The position numbers were made by a program, and so were the translations under genes. The notes under the pieces were generated by a model. It did not search any database. It saw only the letters and a program-made list of their open reading frames with translations, and was not told the origin of the DNA. A stretch of 64,000 nt of DNA from an uncultured Vampirovibrio sp. (lineage in GTDB: Bacteria; Cyanobacteriota; Vampirovibrionia; Gastranaerophilales; Gastranaerophilaceae), in contig CAJUAL010000011.1 in assembly GCA_910584405.1 (NCBI GenBank), positions 9,195-73,194 on the forward strand, given 5' to 3'. Below are positions 16,308 through 24,423 of the stretch, piece after piece (position 1 is the first letter of the stretch; each line of letters starts with the position of its first letter).

Positions 16308-17170
16308 ATGTTAAGAAATAGACATAAATTAGGATTGCGGGGGGGGGTAACTCTTATTGCTTAGCGCGGAGCGCTTTTTTAAGTCCTGTCATGCTGAACT
16401 TGATTCAGCATCTATCAATGTCAATAGAAATCCTAACAGGACAAATCAACATTGATAGATTCCGTGTCGGGGCACGGAATGACAATAAAAAGGGGTTTAC
16501 TCTAGCGGAAGTTTTAATTACCCTTGGCATAATTGGTGTTGTTGCTGCTATTACTATCCCCGGTTTAATGACTGCTCATAAAGCAGCCAGAATGCGTTCT
16601 CAGTTTTTGAAATCCTATTCTACTATTCAGCAGGTTTTCAGGCAAATGGAAGCCGATGATATTTCTACTGATATAAGTTCTTATCAGGGGCAAATGGGTT
16701 CTTTTTATAATGCTTTTAAAGTTTATTTAAAAGGTGTTCAGGAGTGCGGTGTTTATAGTAATACAAAAAATGAGTATCCGTGTTTAGGATCAAAGATTTA
16801 TTATAAAAATCCGTATAAATTAATTAAAGGTCAGGGTGGATTAGGTTGGGGTCTGTTTGATGACGGTCAGCTCGTATTGCCTGACGGAACATGGCTTGCT
16901 ATTGAAAATCCTAACGGAGGTAATCATGTTTGGGTATTTGTTGATATTAACGGCTCAACTACTCCTCCTAACCGTTTAGGGTATGATTTATTTACGTTTG
17001 AATTTATAAACGGCGAATTAAGGACAATGGGTGATATTGAAACAACTTATAATGATTTGGAAAAATATTGCAGTCTATCTTCATCTGACGGGATGAACGG
17101 TATAGCTTGCGCACACAAGGCTAAGATCCGGACAGATTATTTTAAGTGGGTTATAAAAAATGTCAAATAA
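16308..17170 (+). CDS. Type IV prepilin-like gene with poly-G leader, out of frame by one G
   Basis: A strong AAAGGAGG site and ATG (16308) begin the leader M-L-R-N-R-H-K-L-G-L-R-G-G, then nine G and a stop at 16362. The prepilin part runs in another frame, uninterrupted to 17170 and open from the G tract; it holds K-K-G-F-T-L-A-E-V-L-I-T-L-G, Glu at mature position 5, and a pseudopilin-like domain with D-D-G-Q-L-V-L-P-D-G-T and a C-terminal G-I-A-C-A-H-K-A. An ATG at 16391 starts the open frame but has no ribosome site and lies inside a repeat element. Adding one G (ten in all) joins leader and prepilin into one 287-residue protein. Its closest relative here is the gene at 24424, with the same arrangement. 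Confidence 0.85.
16339..16347 (+). repeat. G9 homopolymer tract (prepilin A)
   Basis: Nine G in an AT-rich genome, at codons 11-14 of the leader. Nine G leads to a TAG stop; ten (or seven) G keeps the frame open into the prepilin; eight or eleven gives an immediate TAA. Confidence 0.95.
16359..16500. repeat. 142-bp palindromic repeat element, copy 1
   Basis: Identical over 142 bp to 24514-24655. It is made of nested hairpins: GTCCTGT...ACAGGAC, GCTGAA-CTTGA-TTCAGC, ATCAATGT...ACATTGAT and ATTCCGTG-TCGGGG-CACGGAAT. It lies in the prepilin leader and is translated in the prepilin frame (for example R-F-R-V-G-A-R-N-D-N). It belongs with looser copies at 27453-27612, 39205-39265 and 47320-47345. 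Confidence 0.9.
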
Positions 17171-19540
17171 TTAATTAATATCAACAACGCTCACACCATC
17201 CCCGCCTTCGGAGTCTTCCCCGGGGCGGAATTTGGCAACGTAAGGTGAAGTTTTGAGGAAATCTCTTACAGCCTGTTTTAAGGCACCCGTACCATGTCCG
17301 TGAATTATATATACAGGTGTCAGGTTTGCAAGACTTGCCTGATCAAGGTAGCTTTCAACCTCATCAAGCGCATCTTCAACACGGTAGCCGCGAAGGTCAA
17401 GCGTTTGCGACATTGCCATTCTTCTAAGTTCAAATTTCTTAAACGAAGTTCCCGGAATTTGAACTTTTTTCGGTGCTTTGTAATTTTCATCAAGTACCGC
17501 AAGTTCATCTTTCTTGACTTTCATTTTCATACTGCCCATATCTACAAATACACGCTTGTTTTTATCAGGAAGCGTTAAAACGGTTACTTTTTGGTGCATA
17601 TTTTTAAGCATTACAACATCACCTACGACAACCTTATCCCAATCAATTTCAAGGTATTGTTGTTTTTCTGAAAATTTATTAACTTCATCACGGAATCCGT
17701 CTTCAAGTTTTGCAAGACGTGAGTATGCTCTGCGGGCAATTTTTTCTGATTTTTCTTTGCGAAGTTCGTCTAAAATTTGTTTGATTTCTCCGCGGGCTTC
17801 CATAATTTCTGCGTCAAATTTGTTTTTTATATTTTTCAGGGTTTTTGTTTTATCTTTTTTGACCTTATTAAGGTTTTCTTCGTATTCTTTTTTAATTTCC
17901 AGTGAAGACTCTTTTAATTCTTGCGCTTGTTCAAGGTTTTTGGAAAGTTCCTGATGAGTTTCTTGTAATTTTTCAACAACTGCAACTGTCGGGTCTTTCT
18001 GGGTTACGAGTGTTGTTTTAACTTTGTCTACGATATCTTTATCAAGTCCTAAGTTTGACGCGATAGAAATTGCGTTACTTAACCCCGGGATACCGATTAG
18101 AAGTTTATAGGTCGGTTTTAGGGTTTCTGTATTAAATTCAACGGAGGCATTTTTAAAGAAGTTGTTTGTATATTCAAGGGCTTTTAATTCTCCGTAGTGA
18201 GTTGTTATAACGCTTGTAACATGTTTTTGCGCAAGTTTTTCCAGTATCCCTTGAGCTAAAACGGCGCCTTCAACAGGGTCTGTTCCCGCGCAGATTTCAT
18301 CTAACAGTACAAATGTTTCATTATCACTTTCTTTAAGAATTTCGATTATATTTGTCATGTGAGATGAAAATGTCGATAAACTTTGTAAGATGCTTTGAGA
18401 ATCTCCGATGTCTGCAAAAACTTTTTTGAACGGATAAAGTTTTGCATGCGTACAAGGCAGAAACATTCCTGATTTTGCCATTAGTATAAATAATCCGATA
18501 GTTTTAAGGGTTACGGTTTTTCCGCCTGTGTTTGAACCTGTTATAATTACTGATTTGTAATCTTTGCCGATTTCAAAATTGTTTGAAACAACATCTTCTG
18601 TTACTTTTAACAAAAGAGGGTGTTTCATATTTTCAAAATAAATATATTTGTCTTGAGTTAATTCCGGCTCTGAGGCGTGAAGTTTTACGGCATACCTTGC
18701 TTTTGCAAAATGAAAATCTATTTCGGACATTATTTTTTCGCAAATTTCAAGTTCCGTCATATGTTCTTTTACTAAATTTGTTAATTCTACAAGGATTTTT
18801 ATACATTCTGCGTGAATTTTTGATTTAACCTCGCGAACTTTGTTATTTAAAGGTACAAGCTGTGCGGGTTCTATGTAAAATGTTTTGGCAGAAGATGATA
18901 CATCATGCACAATCCCCGGAACTTTTGTCTTATTTGAAGCCATTACCTGAAATACGATTCTGTCATCTCGCTGGGTGTAGATGTTATCTTGAAGATATTT
19001 TGAAAAATTCGGATTATTCAAAAGTGTCTGAATTTGGTCGCGAATATTTTGTTCGGTGTCTTTTAATGATGAATAAAGTCCTTTTAATTCAGGTGTTGCA
19101 TTTTGTTTTATGCGTAAACTTTCATCAAATGTATCAAAAATACGGTCTTCAAGTTCTTTATCTGATACAAGTTTAGATGCTAAATCTTTTATTATAAAAT
19201 CATCGTCTGAATTATCCGTGATGAATCTTTTTAAAAGTCTTGATGATTTCATTGTTTTGGCAATGTCATTTAATTCTTCTTCCATTAAATATGATATTGC
19301 GCAGTTGTTTTTTAGTTTCTGAATATCTGCAATGTATTCTGTCGGGGTGTCTTTTGCGTGGTCTAAAATAAATTTTGCTTCGCGTGTCAGTTGAAGCTGT
19401 TGTTGAATTTTTTCAATATTGTTTTGCGCATTCAGTCGCAGACAAAGTTTTTTACTTTGTTCAAATTTTGCAAATCCTGAAAGTTCTTCTTTAATTTTGT
19501 TAAATTCTAATGTATTATTGCTTTTTGATGTGATATCCAT
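17171..19540 (-). CDS. mutS2: MutS2 (Smr-domain MutS-like ATPase)
   Basis: MutS2 is not a mismatch-repair protein; in known species it acts on branched DNA or on stalled ribosomes. The ATPase has its Walker A in I-T-G-S-N-T-G-G-K-T (about residue 330) and Walker B region in L-L-D-E-I-C-A-G-T-D-P (about residue 413). A long coiled coil follows (about 500-620), and the C-terminal Smr nuclease domain has L-D-L-R-G and H-G-H-G-T-G (about residues 712-750). The 789-residue size is typical. Its stop directly abuts the prepilin A stop. Its first codons and upstream bases are duplicated at 20766-20811. Confidence 0.95.
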   Translation of the reverse strand: MDITSKSNNTLEFNKIKEELSGFAKFEQSKKLCLRLNAQNNIEKIQQQLQLTREAKFILDHAKDTPTEYIADIQKLKNNCAISYLMEEELNDIAKTMKSSRLLKRFITDNSDDDFIIKDLASKLVSDKELEDRIFDTFDESLRIKQNATPELKGLYSSLKDTEQNIRDQIQTLLNNPNFSKYLQDNIYTQRDDRIVFQVMASNKTKVPGIVHDVSSSAKTFYIEPAQLVPLNNKVREVKSKIHAECIKILVELTNLVKEHMTELEICEKIMSEIDFHFAKARYAVKLHASEPELTQDKYIYFENMKHPLLLKVTEDVVSNNFEIGKDYKSVIITGSNTGGKTVTLKTIGLFILMAKSGMFLPCTHAKLYPFKKVFADIGDSQSILQSLSTFSSHMTNIIEILKESDNETFVLLDEICAGTDPVEGAVLAQGILEKLAQKHVTSVITTHYGELKALEYTNNFFKNASVEFNTETLKPTYKLLIGIPGLSNAISIASNLGLDKDIVDKVKTTLVTQKDPTVAVVEKLQETHQELSKNLEQAQELKESSLEIKKEYEENLNKVKKDKTKTLKNIKNKFDAEIMEARGEIKQILDELRKEKSEKIARRAYSRLAKLEDGFRDEVNKFSEKQQYLEIDWDKVVVGDVVMLKNMHQKVTVLTLPDKNKRVFVDMGSMKMKVKKDELAVLDENYKAPKKVQIPGTSFKKFELRRMAMSQTLDLRGYRVEDALDEVESYLDQASLANLTPVYIIHGHGTGALKQAVRDFLKTSPYVAKFRPGEDSEGGDGVSVVDIN

Positions 19541-19547
19541 AGGTATA
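19520..19547. repeat. 28-bp direct repeat, copy 1 (mutS2 start)
   Basis: Covers the first codons of mutS2 and seven bases before them. It matches 20784-20811 exactly, 1264 bp away. The interval holds one prepilin/XRE pair. Confidence 0.9.
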
Positions 19548-19562
19548 TCATATCATAAAATT

Positions 19563-20240
19563 TTACCATGGGTAGTCTTTACGAATTTCCCAATTATCTT
19601 TCATTATAACTGCAAGACATTCGCCATTAGTACCGGAACATGTTTTACAACAGTTTGATTTAAGAATTTCTTCTCGTGATTTATTTGCAAAATTGTATCC
19701 GTCCAGATTTCCTGATTTTGCTAAATGAAAATAAAACACATCTTTGCCGGTAATATTTGGACCGCTAAGCCCATTATAATCAACTTCAAGAAATATATAA
19801 GGGTTGCCCCAATTGACATGACCTACAGAAATTACAGCTCCAGTCATTGTGATTAGCCGGTATTGGCTAATTGATCCGCAAAATTTTTGACCTTTAAAAT
19901 TTTTTATATTATATGTTTTATTATTTAACATACAGGCGTCATAACTATAATCAATTTTTGAGCCTTTTAAATATGGTTGTATATATTCTAATACAGTTTT
20001 ACTCCAAATCTGACCTAATTCTCCCGGATTATATATATTCCATCCTTCGACCGGACCGTTTTCGTATTCTGATAATTTTATAGCTTGTGTAAGCTGCGCA
20101 TGAATATGTTTTAAATTTGTTATAGCACTTCGTTTCTGATAGTTTGCTATAAGATTAGGTATAGTTATCGCGGCAACAACTCCGATAATACCTAAAGTAA
20201 TTAAAACTTCTGATAATGTAAATGCGCAGTTCTTCTTCAT
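19563..20240 (-). CDS. Type IV pilin-like prepilin
   Basis: A 225-residue prepilin beginning M-K-K-N-C-A-F-T-L-S-E-V-L-I-T-L-G, with Ala instead of Gly before the cleavage point, Glu at mature position 5 and the usual hydrophobic helix to about residue 30. The globular part ends with a Cys-rich stretch (S-N-C-C-K-T-C-S-G-T-N-G-E-C) and D-N-W-E-I-R-K-D-Y-P-W, a tail shared with the prepilin at 53640. It is one of four prepilins divergently paired with an XRE gene (20386). The start has GGAGCAAAATAC upstream, a weak ribosome site. Confidence 0.92.
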   Translation of the reverse strand: MKKNCAFTLSEVLITLGIIGVVAAITIPNLIANYQKRSAITNLKHIHAQLTQAIKLSEYENGPVEGWNIYNPGELGQIWSKTVLEYIQPYLKGSKIDYSYDACMLNNKTYNIKNFKGQKFCGSISQYRLITMTGAVISVGHVNWGNPYIFLEVDYNGLSGPNITGKDVFYFHLAKSGNLDGYNFANKSREEILKSNCCKTCSGTNGECLAVIMKDNWEIRKDYPW

Positions 20241-20307
20241 GTATTTTGCTCCTATTAAATATATTTATTAAAAATCTTGTTTTTCATAAATCATATCATT
20301 ATTAATT

Positions 20308-20347
20308 AAATAATTCAATGTTTTTACTATAAAACATTAAATTATTT
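20308..20347. promoter_or_regulatory. Large inverted repeat, candidate operator
   Basis: AAATAATT-C-AATGTTTT, six bases, AAAACATT-A-AATTATTT: 17-base arms with a single mismatch. It lies in the 145-bp gap between the divergent prepilin (20240) and XRE gene (20386), 38 bp before the latter. The sequence differs from the repeats at the other three prepilin/XRE pairs. Confidence 0.65.
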
Positions 20348-20385
20348 CAATAGAAAATGCTTGTGTTAAATTGTATTATTAAAAT

Positions 20386-20697
20386 ATGGATAATAAAAAG
20401 AAGCTGGGAAAACGAATAAAAGAATTGCGCAAGAGTGCCGGTTTAACTCAGGAACAGGTTGCTGAGCAAATTGAAATGGAACAAAATACTATTAGTGTTA
20501 TTGAATCAGGTAGAAATTTCCCAACTTTGGTTACTCTTGAAAAAATAGCAAATGTGCTTAATGTTGAATTGTCAGATTTTTTTGTATATGACTATTTGGA
20601 TGATGTGGATATTATTCGCGGAAATATTCAAAGTCAAATTTTGCACATGAGTGATACGAAAATTCGACAAATGTTTAAATATATGAAAACTTTATAG
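20386..20697 (+). CDS. XRE-type HTH regulator with short C-terminal extension
   Basis: Residues 7-65 form a classic Cro/C1 domain (G-K-R-I-K-E-L-R-K-S-A-G-L-T-Q-E-Q-V-A, then N-T-I-S-V-I-E-S-G-R-N-F-P). A 35-residue tail with acidic residues follows (Y-D-Y-L-D-D-V-D-I-I-R-G) and a basic end; it may dimerise the protein. No ribosome site is visible: TATTAT lies 13 bases before the ATG, so the message may be leaderless. Divergent from the prepilin at 19563-20240; it probably binds the 40-bp inverted repeat between them. Confidence 0.88.
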   Translation: MDNKKKLGKRIKELRKSAGLTQEQVAEQIEMEQNTISVIESGRNFPTLVTLEKIANVLNVELSDFFVYDYLDDVDIIRGNIQSQILHMSDTKIRQMFKYMKTL

Positions 20698-20765
20698 TTT
20701 GTTGTAAAATTCTTTATATATTAAAACCCCAAAACCGACTTTTTTGTTTGTTCAGTTTTAAGGTC

Positions 20766-20804
20766 TCAGTTCATGTTATTGTCGCTTTTTGATGTGATAT
20801 CCAT
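20766..20804 (-). pseudogene. Vestigial mutS2 start
   Basis: Reading from the ATG at 20804 gives MDITSKSDNNMN then stop. The first seven residues and the bases upstream are identical to the real mutS2 start at 19540, and the bases after the match still look like a diverged mutS2. It is a duplicated 5' fragment, not a gene. Confidence 0.75.
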
Positions 20805-20811
20805 AGGTATA
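20784..20811. repeat. 28-bp direct repeat, copy 2
   Basis: Exact copy of 19520-19547. It ends 20 bp before the stop codon of the prepilin at 20832, much as copy 1 ends 15 bp before the stop of the prepilin at 19563. Confidence 0.9.
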
Positions 20812-20831
20812 CTCCATATAATAAAGAAAAG

Positions 20832-21578
20832 TTATTTATTATTTTTGATGTAATAATCACTGCAGCAGCCTCCGGAAATTACTTCACGTTTTCCGCCTTC
20901 TCCTGCGAAATAAGGATTAGCGATTTGTAGACCGAATTGCTCTCCACATAAGCATTTTTCACCGTTGTATGCGGGATTAAATGTCCCTTGTGCTCCCATT
21001 GGCAGGATTTTGTCTTCAAAAACTTTTATAATAAACATATCTCTTCCGACTTGATTAGGACCGTTATTTGGACCGTTAACATCAACTGATAACCACGGTC
21101 CGCCATGTGAACCGCTCATATACACAACACTTCCGTCTTTTAATAAAAATCTGGCAATATACCAGTTGTAGTAAGCAACGCTTATTTTGGGTTTGTTTAA
21201 AAGATGATAGCTGCCGTTTTTTAAATTAGTCCAGATTTTGGTACTGCATTTTGGTTCCGCCTGATTATAGCACATATCCATTGGTTTTAATTCTTCTATA
21301 AATGCTTCTAAAAAATCATTAGAAAAATAAAAGTCACTATAATTCGCGTTATTTATTTGCGGTCCCATTGCTCTGCAGCCTGAAAAAGCACAAACCGGCA
21401 CATCTCTTCCTACTACCCGTTTAAATGCATCGTTAACTACCGAATAAGTTTTTCTCCAACGGACAATGTTTTGTCGGTCATTGATTTTTGTAATAAGTGA
21501 AGGTATAGTGATTGCTGCGACAACCCCGATTATACCGAGTGTAATTAAAACTTCTGCTAAAGTAAAAGCTTTCTTCAT
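20832..21578 (-). CDS. Type IV pilin-like prepilin
   Basis: A 248-residue prepilin starting M-K-K-A-F-T-L-A-E-V-L-I-T-L-G, with a four-residue leader, Ala before the cleavage site and Glu at mature position 5. AGGAG lies 8 bases before the ATG. The globular part has many Cys, including C-L-C-G-E-Q and G-G-C-C-S-D-Y-Y at the end, and the S-V-D-V-N-G-P-N...G-R-D-M-F segment shared by these proteins, which resembles a calcium-binding-like turn near the C-terminus. It is divergent from an XRE gene at 21671. Confidence 0.92.
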   Translation of the reverse strand: MKKAFTLAEVLITLGIIGVVAAITIPSLITKINDRQNIVRWRKTYSVVNDAFKRVVGRDVPVCAFSGCRAMGPQINNANYSDFYFSNDFLEAFIEELKPMDMCYNQAEPKCSTKIWTNLKNGSYHLLNKPKISVAYYNWYIARFLLKDGSVVYMSGSHGGPWLSVDVNGPNNGPNQVGRDMFIIKVFEDKILPMGAQGTFNPAYNGEKCLCGEQFGLQIANPYFAGEGGKREVISGGCCSDYYIKNNK

Positions 21579-21591
21579 CTTTTCTCCTATC

Positions 21592-21650
21592 TGACCCGAA
21601 TATGAGCCGTATTAATTTCTATATTACACTAAAATCCCATATATGGGTCA
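21592..21650. promoter_or_regulatory. Inverted repeats, candidate operator
   Basis: Two half sites, TGACCCGAATATG (21592-21604) and CATATATGGGTCA (21638-21650), form a 13-base imperfect inverted repeat around a 33-base spacer. The right half overlaps a perfect palindrome, CCCATATATGGG (21636-21647). It lies between the divergent prepilin and XRE gene. Confidence 0.55.
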
Positions 21651-21670
21651 TTAATTTGAAGGATTTTTTA

Positions 21671-21946
21671 ATGAACGATAAAGAAAAGCTTTATTGTAAA
21701 TTTGTGGGAGAAGCTATAAGAAAATTACGGGTTGAAAATACGGGAAAAAGCACTATACTTTTTGCTTATGAAAACGATATTCCAAAATCTACCCTGACAA
21801 GGATTGAGCGCGGAGAAAATGAAGCGCAGCTTGTTACGCTCAAAAAAATAGCAGAAGCTTTCGGTTGGACAATGTCTGAATTGTTTTATAATATTGAGAA
21901 AAACTGTCCTCAAGATTTTAAAATTTTTGATGATGAACATTATTAA
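21671..21946 (+). CDS. XRE-type HTH regulator
   Basis: I start it at ATG 21671 (M-N-D-K-E-K-L-Y) because GAAGGA lies 7 bases upstream; an open frame from 21602 would run through the operator repeats. In the 91 residues, the segment E-A-I-R-K-L-R-V-E...I-P-K-S-T-L-T-R-I-E-R-G-E-N and I-A-E-A-F-G-W-T-M-S-E-L forms a Cro/C1 domain, with a short acidic tail. Divergent from the prepilin at 20832-21578, with palindromes between them. hemW follows 26 bp later. Confidence 0.85.
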   Translation: MNDKEKLYCKFVGEAIRKLRVENTGKSTILFAYENDIPKSTLTRIERGENEAQLVTLKKIAEAFGWTMSELFYNIEKNCPQDFKIFDDEHY

Positions 21947-21972
21947 ATCGGTTTTTATTATATAATTTTCCT

Positions 21973-23061
21973 ATGGTAAAAAGTGCTTATATTCATATAC
22001 CGTTTTGCAAATCAAAATGCGGATATTGCTCGTTTATATCTTTTGCTAAACTCGGGGCGAAAAAAGATTATTTAAAAACTCTGGCTAAAGAAATTAATTA
22101 TTTTTACGAAGATGAAGTTTTAAATACCTTGTATTTTGGCGGAGGAACCCCTTCATTACTTGAAATCAGCGAGTTTGGTAATTTGTTGAAGAGGTTTAAA
22201 ATCAATGATTCAACAGAGGTAACATCTGAATTAAACCCTGATGATGTAAGCTATGATTATTTAAGAGGGCTTTATGATTTAGGAATAAATCGGATAAGTT
22301 TCGGGTGCCAGACATTTAATAATGAGATTTTAAAACAAATAAACCGCAGACATAATAGTGCTCAGGTTGTTGAAGTTGTTGATAATGCGAAAAAAGCAGG
22401 GTTTAAAAATATTAGTCTTGATTTTATTTACGGGCTTCCAAATCAGACATTGGATATGTTTTTGGAAGACTTGCGGCGCGGGATTAATCTTGGGGTTCAG
22501 CATATTTCGCTTTACGGATTAAAAATCGAAGAAGGTTCTTATTTCTATGATAATATGCCTGAAAATCTTCCGGATGATGATGAGCAGGCTGATATGTATT
22601 TGGCGGCAGTAGAATTTTTGACAGGACTCGGGTTTGAGCATTATGAAGTTAGTAATTTTTCTTGCGCGGGGTTTAATTCAAAACATAACCTTGCATATTG
22701 GAAAAATCAAGAGTATTACGGGTTTGGGATTGGTGCTCACGGGTATAAAAACGGTGTTCGGTATGCAAATTTTGAAACACTTGAACAGTATTTAGATAAT
22801 CCGTTTGAAAAAAAAGAGTCAAAATTGTTGTCAGAACAAGACAAACTTGAAGAGGAAATTTTTCTTGGATTCAGGATGATGAGCGGAATTGATACCGGTT
22901 ATATTAACCAAAAATACGGGATTGATTTTGGGGGTAAATACGGACAAATTTTGGATAAGTATGAAAATTTAAAATTGCTTGAAAAAACACCGCAAGGATA
23001 TAAGCTTACGCCAAACGGAGTTCTGGTAAGCAATGTTATTTTAGCTGATTTTTTAGCCTAA
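21973..23061 (+). CDS. hemW: Radical SAM heme chaperone HemW
   Basis: HemW is a HemN-like radical-SAM protein that binds and delivers heme and is often misnamed coproporphyrinogen dehydrogenase. The cluster motif is I-P-F-C-K-S-K-C-G-Y-C-S-F (C-x3-C-x2-C at about residues 11-18), followed by the SAM-binding Y-F-G-G-G-T-P-S. It lacks the extra N-terminal residues and fourth Cys of true HemN, and at 362 residues matches HemW. In an anaerobe a heme role is unproven here. The 3' end overlaps purB by 9 bp in convergent orientation. Confidence 0.88.
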   Translation: MVKSAYIHIPFCKSKCGYCSFISFAKLGAKKDYLKTLAKEINYFYEDEVLNTLYFGGGTPSLLEISEFGNLLKRFKINDSTEVTSELNPDDVSYDYLRGLYDLGINRISFGCQTFNNEILKQINRRHNSAQVVEVVDNAKKAGFKNISLDFIYGLPNQTLDMFLEDLRRGINLGVQHISLYGLKIEEGSYFYDNMPENLPDDDEQADMYLAAVEFLTGLGFEHYEVSNFSCAGFNSKHNLAYWKNQEYYGFGIGAHGYKNGVRYANFETLEQYLDNPFEKKESKLLSEQDKLEEEIFLGFRMMSGIDTGYINQKYGIDFGGKYGQILDKYENLKLLEKTPQGYKLTPNGVLVSNVILADFLA

Positions 23062-24345
23062 AACTCTTGAATAAATTGTTTCAATGTTTTGTAAAAATGC
23101 CTGTTTATCAAAAATTTGTTCAATCTCATCAGATGATAACAAGTTTGTTACTTCACTATCATTTAGCAAATTAGCACGGAAATCGCCGTTATTTTGGAAA
23201 GCATCAAGCGCGTTTCTTTGAACGATTCTGTAAGATTCTTCTCTGGTTAAGCCTTTTGCGGTAAGAGAAAGAAGAACTTTTTGTGAAAATACAATTCCGC
23301 CGAATTTGTCAGTGTTTTTTAACATATTATCTTCATGAACGACAATATTTTCCATAACAGAATTAAATCTGTTTAGCATAAAGTCAACTAAAATCAAGCT
23401 GTCAGGGAATATTATACGTTCGGCAGATGAGTGAGAAATATCTCTTTCGTGCCAAAGCGGAATGTTTTCTAATGCGGCAATAGAATTTGCACGTACTACA
23501 CGAGCCAGTCCGCAAAGGTTTTCGCTTAAGACCGGATTCTTTTTATGAGGCATCGCAGATGATCCTTTTTGACCTTTGCCGAAACCTTCTTCCAATTCTA
23601 AAACTTCTGTTCTTTGAAGATGTCTTATTTCTGTTGCAAATTGTTCGATTACGCTTGCGATTAGGGCTAATGATTGCATAAAGTATGCGTGATAATCTCT
23701 TGCAATAATTTGTGTAGATACCCTTGCAGGTTTTAAGCCTAAATTTTTGCAGGTAATTTCTTCGATTTCAGGTGAAATGTTACTGTAAGTTCCGACAGGC
23801 CCCGAAATTTGTCCTACTCTGATTTGTTCTAAAGCGTGAGAGAAATTATCTTTTTGTCTTTCTAAAATATCAATCCAAGAGCAAAGTTTTACGCCAAACG
23901 TCATAACTTCTGCGTGGATTCCGTGAGAACGCCCGATACAAATTGTGTTTTTGTGTTTTTTTGCAAGTTCTTTGAGTGTTTTAATTGTTTTATTCAAATC
24001 CTCAAGAATGATTTCTCCGCTGTCTTTAATTTGAAGCGCAAAAGCCGTGTCAATTACATCAGAGCTTGTTAAGCCAACGTGAACGTATCTGCCTAAATCG
24101 CCCAAACTTTCATTGACGCAAGTTAAAAACGCGATAACATCATGTCTGACTTCTTTTTCTATCTCGTCAATTCTTTCAATTGAGAATTTTGCATTTTGTC
24201 TTATTTGTTTTGCCGCATCTGTTGGGATTGTTCCCAACTGTGCGTACGCGTCGCACACTGCAAGTTCTACTTGCAAGTAGTAATCAAATTTGGAGTTTAA
24301 ATCCCAAATTTTTGCCATTTCTTCACGTGAATATCTTCCAATCAT
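23053..24345 (-). CDS. purB: Adenylosuccinate lyase
   Basis: PurB catalyses two steps of purine synthesis: SAICAR to AICAR and adenylosuccinate to AMP, each releasing fumarate. The fumarase/aspartase family signature is seen as G-S-S-A-M-P-H-K-K-N-P (about residue 260), the flexible loop with catalytic Ser; the earlier T-S-S-D-V-I-D-T and G-R-S-H-G-I-H-A segments are also typical. The 430-residue length is standard. No other purine gene is adjacent. Confidence 0.95.
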   Translation of the reverse strand: MIGRYSREEMAKIWDLNSKFDYYLQVELAVCDAYAQLGTIPTDAAKQIRQNAKFSIERIDEIEKEVRHDVIAFLTCVNESLGDLGRYVHVGLTSSDVIDTAFALQIKDSGEIILEDLNKTIKTLKELAKKHKNTICIGRSHGIHAEVMTFGVKLCSWIDILERQKDNFSHALEQIRVGQISGPVGTYSNISPEIEEITCKNLGLKPARVSTQIIARDYHAYFMQSLALIASVIEQFATEIRHLQRTEVLELEEGFGKGQKGSSAMPHKKNPVLSENLCGLARVVRANSIAALENIPLWHERDISHSSAERIIFPDSLILVDFMLNRFNSVMENIVVHEDNMLKNTDKFGGIVFSQKVLLSLTAKGLTREESYRIVQRNALDAFQNNGDFRANLLNDSEVTNLLSSDEIEQIFDKQAFLQNIETIYSRVLG

Positions 24346-24365
24346 AAGTTTAGTTTAACATAAAT

Positions 24366-24394
24366 TTGACAAAAATAGAAGAAATTGATAAAAT
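24366..24394 (+). promoter_or_regulatory. Sigma70-type promoter of poly-G prepilin B
   Basis: TTGACA, 17 bases, TAAAAT; near-consensus. It lies 29 bp upstream of the leader ATG at 24424, which is preceded by AAGGAG. Confidence 0.7.
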
Positions 24395-24423
24395 TTTAGC
24401 ATGAAGTATAAAGGAGCGAAAAG

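Noticed and set aside
20770..20785. TCATGTTATTGTCGC also occurs at 63512, so an AbrB-type site near the prepilin cassette was considered
   Set aside because: A 15-base match in an AT-rich 64-kb window is within chance, and only a half site is present at 20770.
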